A program made the position numbers and the translations under genes. Of a DNA stretch of 64,000 nt, positions 18,901 to 27,215 are shown piece by piece. Position 1 is the first letter of the stretch; every line of letters starts with the position of its first letter. This stretch comes from Actimicrobium sp034313845. GTDB lineage: Bacteria > Pseudomonadota > Gammaproteobacteria > Burkholderiales > Burkholderiaceae_D. Location: assembly GCF_034313845.1 (NCBI RefSeq), contig NZ_JAVIWN010000001.1. One strand, written 5' to 3'. The notes under the pieces are model-generated. The model made no database searches. It saw only the letters and a program-made list of their open reading frames with translations, and was not told the origin of the DNA.

Positions 18901-19132
18901 CACTGCCGGTTATCCGGTTGCGTACCGCATCGTGCCTACGCGCGGCTTGCACGTTGGAGAACTGCGGGTTGTTGCTGGCAGCAGGCGGTGACGCCGCTGC
19001 ATGCGCCCTGGATGTCACAGCGGCAGGCCCTGTAACTGCTAGCGCCGGAGGGTCGACAGGTCTCCTGGTGTCGCGCTGATTTGGTGCCAAAGGCTTGATA
19101 GTGCGGGAGGTGGCGTTCTGTTTGTTGTCCAT
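15989..19132 (-). CDS. IpaH/YopM-type LRR protein with coiled-coil C-terminus; candidate type III effector
   Basis: 1047 residues from the ATG at 19132, 67 bases downstream of an hrp box; an upstream GTG at 19177 would lie almost on the expected transcription start. After a disordered N-terminus, residues about 105-140 resemble the IpaH entry helix (WENDAPEGEEVDARRKAVRR). Then come about 13 short LRRs of the LPELPxGLTxLxVxxNxL type (about 145-385). IpaH proteins normally continue into a NEL ubiquitin ligase. Here a helical domain of unknown kind (about 430-720) and a long Gln/Leu-rich coiled coil (about 770-1000) follow instead. The N-terminus and promoter point to type III secretion. Subcellular target and activity are unknown. 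The gene sits between two GntR 3' fragments and appears to be a separately acquired module. Confidence 0.8.
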   Translation of the reverse strand: MDNKQNATSRTIKPLAPNQRDTRRPVDPPALAVTGPAAVTSRAHAAASPPAASNNPQFSNVQAARRHDAVRNRITGSAASPGAQARSHIEVDADAQEAVRARDYERQLVEWENDAPEGEEVDARRKAVRRIRHVIETDSHELSLPLLGLTSLPLLPPRLTELDVSHNHLTSLPPLPQELTTLNARKNQLASLPPLPPGLTELDVVLNKLSTLPRLPLGLTALFAAENALISLPELPEGLTTLNVERNKLTNLPELPGGLTTLNVEKNKLTLLPELPKGLTRLRADFNQLRSLPKLPVGLTELGVCNNQLISLQTLLPSELTLLSVSSNYLSILPDLPLKLKWLKAHSNKLTSLPLLPEGLRSLLLDNNPQLNIPADIIGEMNHNCAEQARQWQSDHPDLIGQSATAPATKPPYHQPSYTPDEHHRIAELLAAHTSPLHHTFTPEQHATLTALATMEQDIIDAMTSQSLVMQGATPSPEEMDKLIQFIQIKFADDSKKQQWAAEVGALKTVYPTTAEGGQKLYNLLFKALIALSNNTAQDVSGIDGTNHGMVSTGAAGLKTMAGLFGLVPLGGNQVAEGAKAAISAIDSRRMASGLLKGVDAAETVGNDGTLLQREATMHRMAHALSYRLAIHHCEKKNSPGGASGQQSGNAVGASDIPTAAFLTYTNKIFAAFMQPEKTFADNDPDLAVTRLLTVALTKVAGSIRDRSPARAREIAQELGKKHQQIIDRLMRSAGPGAVTVAAGTGATPQSGQLPGTSTPTPDAARQAGVHLLTAQMAQIVQQFAALNSQQQALTAQQEEDRRTVQMLQNQNQELMALLAQTNQRFAAMESENSNLRTELQTLTNKPADPMIGVLHRAVDGLNAQLASLQTNLTLTHNSTASAHAELQTLTPQLQVLHRALASLKEDVNTLQVSLDDTPEKAAVAELGDQVAGLVQDKQRADADLRMLKKSVSKLKPETDIDTSSDGPLAATLMPRDESGQGQLAQGQKIQIQIAELNARTNDHAQRLGVLQDDAGIVQMQPPAPNPNEDNNLRRLFGNLWNGEGRR

Positions 19133-19198
19133 AGAAATGAAGGTTGTCTGGTGTTGGTTGGCGCACACGGCAAGCACCGGTGCAGGTGAAAGCAGCGG

Positions 19199-19226
19199 TA
19201 AGTGGCAAGTTCACGCTGATAGTTCC
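19199..19226 (-). promoter_or_regulatory. hrp box upstream of the IpaH-like LRR gene
   Basis: Read leftward: GGAACT, 15 bases, CCACTTA. It fits GGAACC/T-N15-CCAC-N2-A fully and lies 67 bases before the ATG at 19132, the normal distance for such promoters. Confidence 0.75.
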
Positions 19227-19471
19227 CTGTTGCTTCCCGCACCACCTCAGATTTATGTAGCTCTCCGTAATTCCGTATTTGCCAACTTTTCGCAATTGTT
19301 CATATCAACCATTGGCGATGGCAACAGAAAACGGCATTGATTGGGCTGACGAATTTGGCTGCGAGAGACAGCGCACTGCTGGCAATTTCCACCCAGGCCA
19401 GGTGGCCGAAACGCGGATCGTGTGCCGACAATCCGACCTCACCAATGGCAGCGACACAAATCCCTGCATTC

Positions 19472-19728
19472 CCCTAATCCGGCTCAATCACCACCTGCAC
19501 CGCCGCACTACAAAACTGCAACCACAGTATTCGATCGCAACCCCATCGCCATCGACATAAACAGTATCCACACACAGGATAGGCAGGCTGACCGGTTGTC
19601 CGAGTTGCTGGGCCAGCTGCTTATCCGGCAAGCGCGCGGTGACCCGGCTCATGCGGCGCTGGAATTGCACCACGCCGAATTGCGCCAGCGCCAGATGCGT
19701 CACGCCACTGTGCGCATACAGTCGCGTA
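19472..19728 (-). pseudogene. 3'-end fragment of the phosphonate-operon GntR gene (copy 2)
   Basis: About 257 bases match the last third of the intact GntR gene (20120-20370). Leftward translation gives SGVTHLALAQFGVVQFQRRM and VDTVYVDGDGVAIEY as in the intact protein, then a frameshift changes the last residues to CGCSFVVRRCRW. Homology ends near GCATACA, just before repeat copy C. The stretch 19240-19471 holds no gene I can name. Confidence 0.85.
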
Positions 19729-19736
19729 GCATACAA

Positions 19737-20084
19737 GGGTGCAATAACCAAAGGGCATTGCACCGAGTGCACCACCGATCGGCGCCAATACTGCGAACGC
19801 ATCCGGTGCAATGCCCTGCGGTTATTGCACCCTACGATTTTGGTAGAACCGGCTGCGCCATGACCAACCATCCACGGCCTCTCGCGTAGGGTGCAATAAC
19901 CAAAGGGCATTGCACCGAATGTACCGCCGATCGGCGTCAATACGTTGAACTCAACCGGTGCAATGCCCTGCGGTTATTGCACCCTACGATTTTGGTAGAA
20001 CCGGCTGCGCCATGACCAACCATCCACGGCCTCTCGCGTAGGGTGCAATAACCATAGGGCATTGCACCGAGTGCACCACCGATA
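19737..20084. repeat. Tandem array of the palindromic repeat (copies C, D and half-copy E)
   Basis: Copy C 19737-19835 and copy D 19886-19987 are complete; copy E (20038-20084) has the left half only. They are separated by identical 50-base spacers (19836-19885 and 19988-20037, both starting GATTTTGGTAGAACCGG), so the unit of about 151 bases has been tandemly duplicated. The array sits between the second GntR fragment and the intact GntR gene. Confidence 0.9.
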
Positions 20085-20119
20085 CGCTGAGTGCGGCCCC
20101 CTTCGTTACTCCCGCCACC

Positions 20120-20854
20120 CTAATCCGGCTCAATCACCACCTGCACCGCAGCACTACAAAACCGCGAAATACCATATTCGATAGCAACCCCATCACCATC
20201 AACATAAACCGTATCCACATGCAGAATAGGCAGGCTGACCGCTTGCCCGAGTTGCTGGGCCAGCAGCTTGTCCGGCAAGCGCGCGGTAACCCGGCTCATG
20301 CGCCGCTGGAATTGCACCACGCCGAATTGCGCCAGCGCCAGATGCGTCACGCCACTTTGTGCATACAACGCCCCGAGTCCGGCAAAGCGCGGTAACGGAA
20401 AATACTGCGAACACACGCCGATGATTTTGCTGTCGACGATGTCGAGCGATTCGACGCACAGCACTTCTGCGCCGGCAGACAAGTCGAGCAATTGACCAAT
20501 CTCCGGCGTGGCCGGCATCGCATCCCATGACAGCACGCGGCTGGTGCCGATCCGGCGTGCACCCGCGACGCTGTGGGCCAGCCGGCTGCGCCGTCCTACC
20601 TGATAGTCGAGCATGTCGTCGCGCACGAAGGTGCCGCTGCCATGCCGGATGTCGACCAGGCCGTGATCGGCCAGCGCTTTTACTGCTTGCCGCACCGTGT
20701 GGCGGTTGACGCAAAAGCGTTCTGCCAGCGCGGTTTCGTTAGGCAGCCGGTGCTGCAACTCGCCCGACAAAATATCGGCCCGCAAGGCCTGTTCGATCTG
20801 ACGCCACATGGTGACGCCGGCACTGCGCACGAGTGGCTCGGATGGGTTGTGCAC
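20120..20854 (-). CDS. GntR-family (HutC/UTRA) regulator of the phosphonate operon
   Basis: 244 residues. Residues 10-80 are a winged helix (IEQALRADILSGEL, NETALAERFCVNRHTVRQAV, LVDIRHGSGTFV), and residues about 95-244 are a UTRA ligand-binding domain, as in PhnF. It is the last gene of the aminoethylphosphonate operon, 3 bases after the FAD gene's stop, so it probably represses that operon and responds to the phosphonate or an intermediate. Its 3' end is where two decayed copies of itself and the repeat array lie, marking a recombination hot spot. Specific operator sites were not identified. Confidence 0.85.
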   Translation of the reverse strand: MHNPSEPLVRSAGVTMWRQIEQALRADILSGELQHRLPNETALAERFCVNRHTVRQAVKALADHGLVDIRHGSGTFVRDDMLDYQVGRRSRLAHSVAGARRIGTSRVLSWDAMPATPEIGQLLDLSAGAEVLCVESLDIVDSKIIGVCSQYFPLPRFAGLGALYAQSGVTHLALAQFGVVQFQRRMSRVTARLPDKLLAQQLGQAVSLPILHVDTVYVDGDGVAIEYGISRFCSAAVQVVIEPD

Positions 20855-20857
20855 GAT

Positions 20858-21967
20858 TCAGTGCGCCAGTTGCCGACGGGCCAGCGCAAAGGCGATGCTC
20901 ATGCCGATGCCACTGGTGATGACGACGGCTTGCACGTGCGGTGCCGGATGGAGTACTTCGTAAGCACGGCGGCCGCTGGCGTAGATGCCTTGCCAGCGTT
21001 CGCGCACCTGCAGCGGACGTTGCAGTAGCTGTTGCGCCAGATCGAGGATGATCGTATCGACAGCGACTTCGTTGAAGGGCACCAGCGTCTCGCCGATCAC
21101 GTGCGAGTCGCCGATGATCAGGTCGCCGTCGTCGCCAACCTGCTGGACGATCAGGTGGATGCCATGCTCGAGCAGCGCCGGTTGCTGCTGCGCGACTTCC
21201 TGCCGCAGCGCCGCCAGCGGTTCGGCCAGCGCCGCGCATTCGGTGAAGGCGCCGTAATGCAGCGTCGACAAACCCGTCATCAAGGTCGGTCCCAGTGTGA
21301 TGCCGGGATGGGCGACGCGCTGCATTTGCAACGCGCAGCGACGAATGCCGAGTGCGGAAAAATGCTGCGGGTAGAGCGTCTGCACATCATGCCCCGAACA
21401 GAGCACGACTTCGTCGGCTTCGTGCGGGCCGCGACTGGTGGCGAGGTGTGGCAAATCAATGTCGTGAACCAGCACGCCAAACTCGAACACGACGCCGTGT
21501 CGTTCGGCCAGCCAGCGCGTCAGCAGGGTGATGGTCTGGCGTGCATCCATCGCGATTTCAGCAGGGCTGAACAAACCACCGACACCGGCAAGCTGCTGGT
21601 CGGCGATCTCGGCGCGGCTCAGCAAACGGGTGCCGTACGGCTCGCCACGCACGGACTGAAAGGCTTCAAGAACACGCAGTTCAGTGACGCTGCGGGCGAC
21701 TACAAGACTGCCTTTGGCCTTGTGCCAGCAACCGGTCTCGGCAAAAAATGCCAGCCACAACGCCCGCGTTTGTTGCGCCAGGTCGACCAGTTCGCCGGCC
21801 GGTTGGCCGAGCACCAGCCCGAGTCCGAAATTGCGTACCGAGGCACCGTTGGCATGCTGGTCGCGTTCGTAGACGGTGACCGCATCACCGCGCAAACTGG
21901 CTGCCCACGCATGCGCCAGCCCGACAATGCCGGCACCGATGATGGCGGTGCGATGACGTGCTGTCAC
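20858..21967 (-). CDS. FAD-dependent oxidoreductase of the phosphonate-associated (TIGR03364-like) family
   Basis: 369 residues. The N-terminal Rossmann motif is AIIGAGIVGLAHAWAAS with VYERD at the end of the second strand. The rest follows the glycine-oxidase/DadA fold, ending SGIGMSIAFALARR where FAD is closed in. This family is found almost only next to aminoethylphosphonate genes and probably oxidises AEP or an N-alkyl or hydroxylated relative at the C-N bond, giving phosphonoacetaldehyde for PhnX. That role is inferred from family and context. Its ATG overlaps the PhnWX stop (ATGA), showing tight translational coupling. Confidence 0.85.
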   Translation of the reverse strand: MTARHRTAIIGAGIVGLAHAWAASLRGDAVTVYERDQHANGASVRNFGLGLVLGQPAGELVDLAQQTRALWLAFFAETGCWHKAKGSLVVARSVTELRVLEAFQSVRGEPYGTRLLSRAEIADQQLAGVGGLFSPAEIAMDARQTITLLTRWLAERHGVVFEFGVLVHDIDLPHLATSRGPHEADEVVLCSGHDVQTLYPQHFSALGIRRCALQMQRVAHPGITLGPTLMTGLSTLHYGAFTECAALAEPLAALRQEVAQQQPALLEHGIHLIVQQVGDDGDLIIGDSHVIGETLVPFNEVAVDTIILDLAQQLLQRPLQVRERWQGIYASGRRAYEVLHPAPHVQAVVITSGIGMSIAFALARRQLAH

Positions 21968-23886
21968 GGCTGTTCGCCGCGTGCCAGACGCGCTTCAATC
22001 GCATCGACAACGGCCGGCAATCCGGCGATCGAATCGATCACATAGTGCGCTCCGGCGTCCATCAGTTTGGCGCTGGCGACATCGCGATAGCGGGCCAGTT
22101 CGGCGGGCGGCAAGGTGTCGAGTTCGGCCAGCGACAAGCCGGTTTCATTGCCTGACAACGACAGCCCGACCGTCCACATTCCCGCCGCGCGACCCTCGGT
22201 GATACCGGGCACGGTGTCATCAATCTTGATGCACGCACGCACATCGGCGATGCCGAGTTCGAGCACATTGGCCAGTGCCATCCACGGCCCCGGCCGACCA
22301 CCGGCAGCGAGGTCATCGGTGGCGACGGCATGATCCACATGCACGCCCATCGAGGCGGCGTGCGGCAGTAATTTGTCCATCACGACACGCGGATAACCGG
22401 AGCACGAACCGATACGGATGGCGCGCGCACGCAGCGCGGCGAGCACGTCGATCGCACCCGGAATCGGATCGGAATAGGCGGCCACGCGTTCGATCTGCAA
22501 GGGCAGGAACGTGGCATACAGCGTGTCGACATCGGCATCCGACATCGGTCTGCCGTGCTGTTGTTGCCAGCGTTGCGCAACACCGTCCTGCCGGCCCAGC
22601 GCCTGAATGTGATCCCACTTGGCCAGTCCCATCGGCAAGCGTGCTTCGGCCATCGAGACGGTGATGCTGAAGCCGGCAAAGGCATCGATCAGCACCTGGG
22701 TCGGGGCGAACGAACCGAAGTCGACCAGCGTCCCGGCCCAGTCGAAGACGACGGCTTGCACGGGTCCCCGATACGACTTCAATGCTGCTGGCGTGATCTG
22801 CATCTGGCGCAGCGCGTCGGCAATGACGTCGACAGCGATGAGCATGTCGGCACTGCCGATCGCACCGATACAGCCGACGCGGAAGGTTTCAGCATGCGTC
22901 AGTTTGCCCGGATACAGCACCACGCCGCGGGCCTTGGCCAGTGCGTAAAAGGTACTGAAGTTCCAGTTCGGATGGGCCGGCGCATGGACGGTGACGATGA
23001 TCGGTGCCTGAACTTCGGGTGCTAAAAAAATGTGCAGGCCGAGCGCTTCCAGGCCATCAACCAGCGTGCGGCAATTGTCTTCATAGCGTGCCAGCCGGGC
23101 CGGTTGGCCGCCTTCGTGTTCAAACTGATCGAGTGCCACGGCGAGCGCGGCCATCACGTGGGTTGGAGGCGTGTAGCGCCACTGGCCGGTCTGTTCCATG
23201 TAGCGCCATTGCGCATGCAGGTCCAGCGACAGCGAATGCGCACGACCGGCGCATTGTTCCAGCACGGCTGTGCGCAGGATCGCAAAGCCCATCCCCGGCA
23301 CGCCTTCGAGGCACTTGTTGCCGGAGGCGATTACCGCGTCATAGGTCAGCATTTGTACCGGCATCGGCAGTGCGCCGAACGCGCTCATCGCATCGATGAT
23401 CAGTGATTTGCCAGCGGCGGCGACGATCTCCGAAATGGCGACCATCGGATTGAGGATGCCGGTACTGGTCTCGCAATACACCACGGCGACGTGGGTGATT
23501 GACGGATCAGCAGCCAACGCACTGGCCACCCTCACCGGATCAACCGGCGCAACTTCGCCGAAATCCAGCACGCTGACCCGGCGGCCCATCACTTCGGTCA
23601 ATTGGGCGATACGCTTGCCGTACGCACCATTGATCAGGCACAGCAATGTGCCGTCACGCGGGAGCAGGGTGCCGATCACGGCTTCGACGGCAAAGGTACC
23701 GGAGCCTTGCAGCGGCACACAAGTAAAGTCATCGGCACCATCAACAATGGCCAGCAAACGACGGCGCACATCGGCGGTCAAGGTATTGAAACTGCTGTCC
23801 CACGAGCCCCAGTCATGCAGCATCGCAGTCTTGGTGGCCAGGCTGGTAGTGAGCGGGCCGGGGGTCAGTAGCAGGGGATCGCGCAT
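21964..23886 (-). CDS. phnWX: Fused 2-aminoethylphosphonate-pyruvate transaminase / phosphonoacetaldehyde hydrolase
   Basis: 640 residues joining two consecutive enzymes. Residues 1-365 are PhnW: start DPLLLTPGPLTTSLATKTAM, STGILNP, and the PLP lysine K191 in SGNKCLEGVPGMGF. It moves the amino group of AEP to pyruvate, giving phosphonoacetaldehyde and alanine. Residues about 370-640 are PhnX of the HAD superfamily: VVFDWAGTLVDFG with nucleophile D382 and a later GSCSGYPR. It cleaves the C-P bond to acetaldehyde and phosphate. Fusion should channel the reactive aldehyde. The ATG follows AAGGAA by 7 bases. It lies 28 bases after the permease gene in the same operon. Confidence 0.95.
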   Translation of the reverse strand: MRDPLLLTPGPLTTSLATKTAMLHDWGSWDSSFNTLTADVRRRLLAIVDGADDFTCVPLQGSGTFAVEAVIGTLLPRDGTLLCLINGAYGKRIAQLTEVMGRRVSVLDFGEVAPVDPVRVASALAADPSITHVAVVYCETSTGILNPMVAISEIVAAAGKSLIIDAMSAFGALPMPVQMLTYDAVIASGNKCLEGVPGMGFAILRTAVLEQCAGRAHSLSLDLHAQWRYMEQTGQWRYTPPTHVMAALAVALDQFEHEGGQPARLARYEDNCRTLVDGLEALGLHIFLAPEVQAPIIVTVHAPAHPNWNFSTFYALAKARGVVLYPGKLTHAETFRVGCIGAIGSADMLIAVDVIADALRQMQITPAALKSYRGPVQAVVFDWAGTLVDFGSFAPTQVLIDAFAGFSITVSMAEARLPMGLAKWDHIQALGRQDGVAQRWQQQHGRPMSDADVDTLYATFLPLQIERVAAYSDPIPGAIDVLAALRARAIRIGSCSGYPRVVMDKLLPHAASMGVHVDHAVATDDLAAGGRPGPWMALANVLELGIADVRACIKIDDTVPGITEGRAAGMWTVGLSLSGNETGLSLAELDTLPPAELARYRDVASAKLMDAGAHYVIDSIAGLPAVVDAIEARLARGEQP

Positions 23887-23914
23887 CGGGTTGTTCCTTG
23901 GTCGGTCAAAAAAT

Positions 23915-25582
23915 TCAGGGGGCGCGCCAGGCTTGCGCGCGCCGGTTCAGCCACCAGCCGACGGCGTTCATCAGCAAGGTGACGACTAGCGACGAGGCCA
24001 CGATCAAGGTCGCCATGGCCGCTGCGGCGGCGGTGTCACCCGCGTCATCCATGTTCAGGATCGCCACGGCAGCGAGTTCGGTTTCGGGCGTGTACAGAAA
24101 AATCACGCAGCTCACTGTCGTCATCGACGAGACGAACAGGTAGCGTGCCACATCGAGCAAGGCCGGCAAATTGATCGGCAAGGTCACGCGCCGGAAGGTA
24201 TGCCACCACGGTCGCTGCAGGCTGCGTGCGACTGCTTCGATTTCGTTGTCGATCTGGCGCAGCGAGGTCGTCAGTGTCAGGTGGGCGGTGGTGTAAAAAT
24301 GCGCGATGGTGGCGATCACCAGCAAGGTCATCGTGCCGTACAAGCTCCTGAGCGGATTGTCGGGTGCATTAAAAAACAGCACGTAACCGAGTCCCAGCAC
24401 CAGTCCCGGCACTGCCATCGGCAGCAGCGCGAGGCTGCGAATGGTGGCGCCCAGGCTGCGCGGGACCGGTGATTTTTCAAGCAGGTAGGCGGTCAGGAAA
24501 ATGAACGCGGTGCCGAACACGGTGACCAGCGCGGCCATGCGCGCACTGTTACGGAAGGATTGCCAGCCACCGCCATCGAGATGCTGGAAGTCGAAATGGG
24601 CCAGCGTCAGGCTCATGTTGTACGGCCACATCTTGACGAACGCGGCGTAGCAACCGACCCCGAGCAGCGCCAGCAAGAACACCGAGATGGCGATGCACAG
24701 CATGCCGAGCACGCCATCGCGCCAGCGATTGCGACCGGGCTGATACACCACCGAGCGTCCGCTGAGCTGGCCCGACTGACGCTTCGAGAGCCAGCGTTCG
24801 ACCAGAAAACTGAGTATCGCTGGCAGCAGCAACAGCACGCCGATGATCGCGCCCTTGCTGAAATTTTGCTGGCCGATGACTTGCTTGTAGGCTTCGAGTG
24901 CCAGCACGTTGGTTTGTCCGCCGATGACTTTGGGCACGCCGAAGTCGGTCACCACCAGCGTGAACACCACCATCGCGGCGGCTACCACGCCATACCGGGC
25001 CGTGGGCAAAGTCACCGTCAGAAAGCGACGCAGCTTGCTCGCTCCCATCGTCTCGGCCGCTTCATACAAACGCGCATCGGCCACGCTCAGTGCCGCCAGC
25101 AAAATGAGCAGCGCATGCGGAAAGGTATAAAACACTTCGCCCAGCACGATACCGATCGGGCCATAGATCGACGCATCGCCTAGCCAGCTTTTGAGCAGTC
25201 CCTGATTACCGAACAGGTAGACCAGCGAGATCGCCGGCATCAGCGACGGGGCCAGCATCGGTGCCAGCGCGATGACGCGCAGGAGACGGCGACCGGGCAG
25301 GCGGGTGCGGGTCAGTGCAAAGGCAAATGCCAGTGCCAGCGGCAGCACGATGGACACCGTACCGAACGCAACCAGCAGGCTGTTGGCGGTGGCCATGTGC
25401 AGGCGCGGTTCGGCCAGCAGGGCAGTCCAGTTGGCCAGTCCGGCATAGCTGCCGTCGCGCGCCTGGGTGGTCATGCCGAACAGGCTGAGCAATGGCCACG
25501 CAAGAAAGGCCAGCATCAGCACGGCGATCACTCCGATCAGGCCGAGGGCTACCCTATCGTCGCGACTACGCAAGACACTCAT
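23915..25582 (-). CDS. phnU: 2-Aminoethylphosphonate ABC transporter permease (two fused permease domains)
   Basis: 555 residues from the ATG at 25582. It contains about 12 hydrophobic segments and two copies of the binding-protein-dependent permease domain, each with an EAA-type loop (EAAETMGASKLRRFLTVTLP and EAVARSLQRPWWHTFRRVTLP). This is the double-length permease of the putative AEP/iron-type (FbpB-like) importer family seen with phosphonate operons. It forms the inner-membrane channel for the binding protein at 27216 and the ATPase at 25579. Its start overlaps the ATPase stop (ATGA). The substrate is inferred from the operon. Confidence 0.9.
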   Translation of the reverse strand: MSVLRSRDDRVALGLIGVIAVLMLAFLAWPLLSLFGMTTQARDGSYAGLANWTALLAEPRLHMATANSLLVAFGTVSIVLPLALAFAFALTRTRLPGRRLLRVIALAPMLAPSLMPAISLVYLFGNQGLLKSWLGDASIYGPIGIVLGEVFYTFPHALLILLAALSVADARLYEAAETMGASKLRRFLTVTLPTARYGVVAAAMVVFTLVVTDFGVPKVIGGQTNVLALEAYKQVIGQQNFSKGAIIGVLLLLPAILSFLVERWLSKRQSGQLSGRSVVYQPGRNRWRDGVLGMLCIAISVFLLALLGVGCYAAFVKMWPYNMSLTLAHFDFQHLDGGGWQSFRNSARMAALVTVFGTAFIFLTAYLLEKSPVPRSLGATIRSLALLPMAVPGLVLGLGYVLFFNAPDNPLRSLYGTMTLLVIATIAHFYTTAHLTLTTSLRQIDNEIEAVARSLQRPWWHTFRRVTLPINLPALLDVARYLFVSSMTTVSCVIFLYTPETELAAVAILNMDDAGDTAAAAAMATLIVASSLVVTLLMNAVGWWLNRRAQAWRAP

Positions 25583-26649
25583 TGGCAAGGCCGGGTGAAC
25601 AGCCGCACTTTGTCCGGCAGCAGCGTCAGTGGCACGCGCCGTCCGGCTTCGAGCGAATCGTAGCCGGTGTCATTCGGACCGACATCGGCAAAGATCGACA
25701 GCCCGCGATCAACGCACAGTGACAGCGTGGCACGGCGAATGCCGCGATGGAATTCGACCGCATCAACGACAGCCATCATCGAGGTCGAACCGGCATGCCA
25801 TCGGGTCTCGATGCGCACATCTTCGGGACGGCAAAAGAGCGTTGCCTGCTCTGCGGCGAGTGTCATGTCGAGTGGCAAACCGGACAGCATCGCGTGTCCA
25901 TCACTACCGCGTTGCAGCGGCAACCAGTTGGCGCGACCAACAAAATCAGCGACAAAACGCGAGGCCGGATTGCGATAAATCTGCTCGGCGCTACCGCGCT
26001 GTTCGATGCGGCCCTGGCTCATGACGACGACGGTATCGGCGATTTCCATCGCCTCATCCTGGTCATGCGTGACCATGATGGTGGTGATGCCGAGCTTGCG
26101 TTGCAGGTTGCGCAGTTCTTGTCGCAAGCGTTCACGCACCTTGGCGTCGAGCGCGGACAGCGGCTCGTCCAGCAGCAGCAAACTCGGCGATGTCGCCAGC
26201 GCACGCGCCAGTGCCACGCGCTGTTGCTGACCGCCTGATAGCTGCGCCGGGTAGCGGTCTTCGGTACCGGTCAGGCCTACCAGATCGAGCAACTCGTCGA
26301 CGCGGCGATTTTTTTCAGTGCGGCCGGTGCGCAGCGCGTAGCCAATATTTTGCGCGACCGTCAGGTTGGGAAACAGCGCATACGACTGGAACACGATGCC
26401 GTAATTGCGCTGCGCCGGTGGCAACCGGCCGATGTCGCGACTGCCCATGAGGATGGTGCCGCCGTCCTGTTTTTCAAGGCCGGCGATGATGCGCAACAGC
26501 GTCGTCTTGCCGCAACCGGAAGGTCCCAGCAAGCAAACGAATTCGCCCTTGCGGACATCGAGATCAATCTCTTGCAGCGCGGTGAACGCGCCGAACTGTT
26601 TGCCGACTCCGGCGATACGCAGCCAGTGGTCGTCGATGGGTGTGGTCAT
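25579..26649 (-). CDS. phnT: 2-Aminoethylphosphonate ABC transporter ATP-binding protein
   Basis: 356 residues. The nucleotide-binding domain has Walker A GPSGCGKTT, Q-loop, signature LSGGQQQRVALARAL, Walker B LLLLDEPLSALD and switch H in VTHDQDEA. A C-terminal TOBE-like extension (about 240-356) is typical of spermidine/iron/phosphonate importers. It powers uptake through the fused permease whose start overlaps its stop. Its own start overlaps the HD-gene stop by four bases. Confidence 0.9.
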   Translation of the reverse strand: MTTPIDDHWLRIAGVGKQFGAFTALQEIDLDVRKGEFVCLLGPSGCGKTTLLRIIAGLEKQDGGTILMGSRDIGRLPPAQRNYGIVFQSYALFPNLTVAQNIGYALRTGRTEKNRRVDELLDLVGLTGTEDRYPAQLSGGQQQRVALARALATSPSLLLLDEPLSALDAKVRERLRQELRNLQRKLGITTIMVTHDQDEAMEIADTVVVMSQGRIEQRGSAEQIYRNPASRFVADFVGRANWLPLQRGSDGHAMLSGLPLDMTLAAEQATLFCRPEDVRIETRWHAGSTSMMAVVDAVEFHRGIRRATLSLCVDRGLSIFADVGPNDTGYDSLEAGRRVPLTLLPDKVRLFTRPCQ

Positions 26650-27212
26650 GAGGCGGCAGCTCTTTCGGACAGGGCAATGAGGCGGGGCAGGTAATGGGCA
26701 AAGGGCGGGACGACGAGGCCGACGACCTTGGCCGCTTCGTCATGACGGCGCAGTGCGACGGCGCGTGCGGCATGCGGATGGCTGGCAAAAGTCGCGGCGG
26801 CCGCGGCGTCCATCACGCCGCCTTGCAGCGCCAGGCTCAGGCGCGACGCATCGGACAGCGCGGCAAAATAGGGTGCTTCGGTAAAACACAGATAGCGCTT
26901 GGCATCGACATGCAAGCGGATGGCATCAATCACTTCGGCGGGCAGCAAGCCGCGCAGGTAAGGCACGATCTTGTATTGGTGCAGATCATCCTTGCCATCG
27001 GCGAGGTCCTGATCAGTTTGTTCGAACAGCATGTGGCCGAGATCATGCAGCAGGCAGGCGACGACCAGTGCATCGTCATCGCCTGCCTGCCCGGACAACC
27101 ACGCACATTGCAGTGCGTGGTCGCGCTGGGTGATGGCCTCGCCGCCGTACAGACTGCCACCGGCGTGCTCGAAGAGTGCCGCGATGTCAGTTAGCGTGAG
27201 GCGCGTCGTCAT
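26646..27212 (-). CDS. Phosphonate-associated HD-domain protein (PhnZ-related)
   Basis: 188 residues. HD-domain metal ligands are visible: H in QRDHALQCAWL, the HD pair in ACLLHDLGHMLF and a later H in RLHVDAKRYL. It resembles the phosphonate-operon HD proteins related to PhnZ, a di-iron oxygenase that splits the C-P bond of hydroxylated AEP. No PhnY hydroxylase is present in the operon, so whether this protein cleaves C-P itself, or a relative of AEP, is open. It overlaps the ATPase start by four bases and follows the binding-protein gene by three. Confidence 0.8.
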   Translation of the reverse strand: MTTRLTLTDIAALFEHAGGSLYGGEAITQRDHALQCAWLSGQAGDDDALVVACLLHDLGHMLFEQTDQDLADGKDDLHQYKIVPYLRGLLPAEVIDAIRLHVDAKRYLCFTEAPYFAALSDASRLSLALQGGVMDAAAAATFASHPHAARAVALRRHDEAAKVVGLVVPPFAHYLPRLIALSERAAAS

Positions 27213-27215
27213 CGA

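Noticed and set aside
19737..20084. CRISPR array
   Set aside because: Units are about 151 bp with identical spacers and internal palindromes; no cas genes. It is a tandem duplication of the interspersed repeat.
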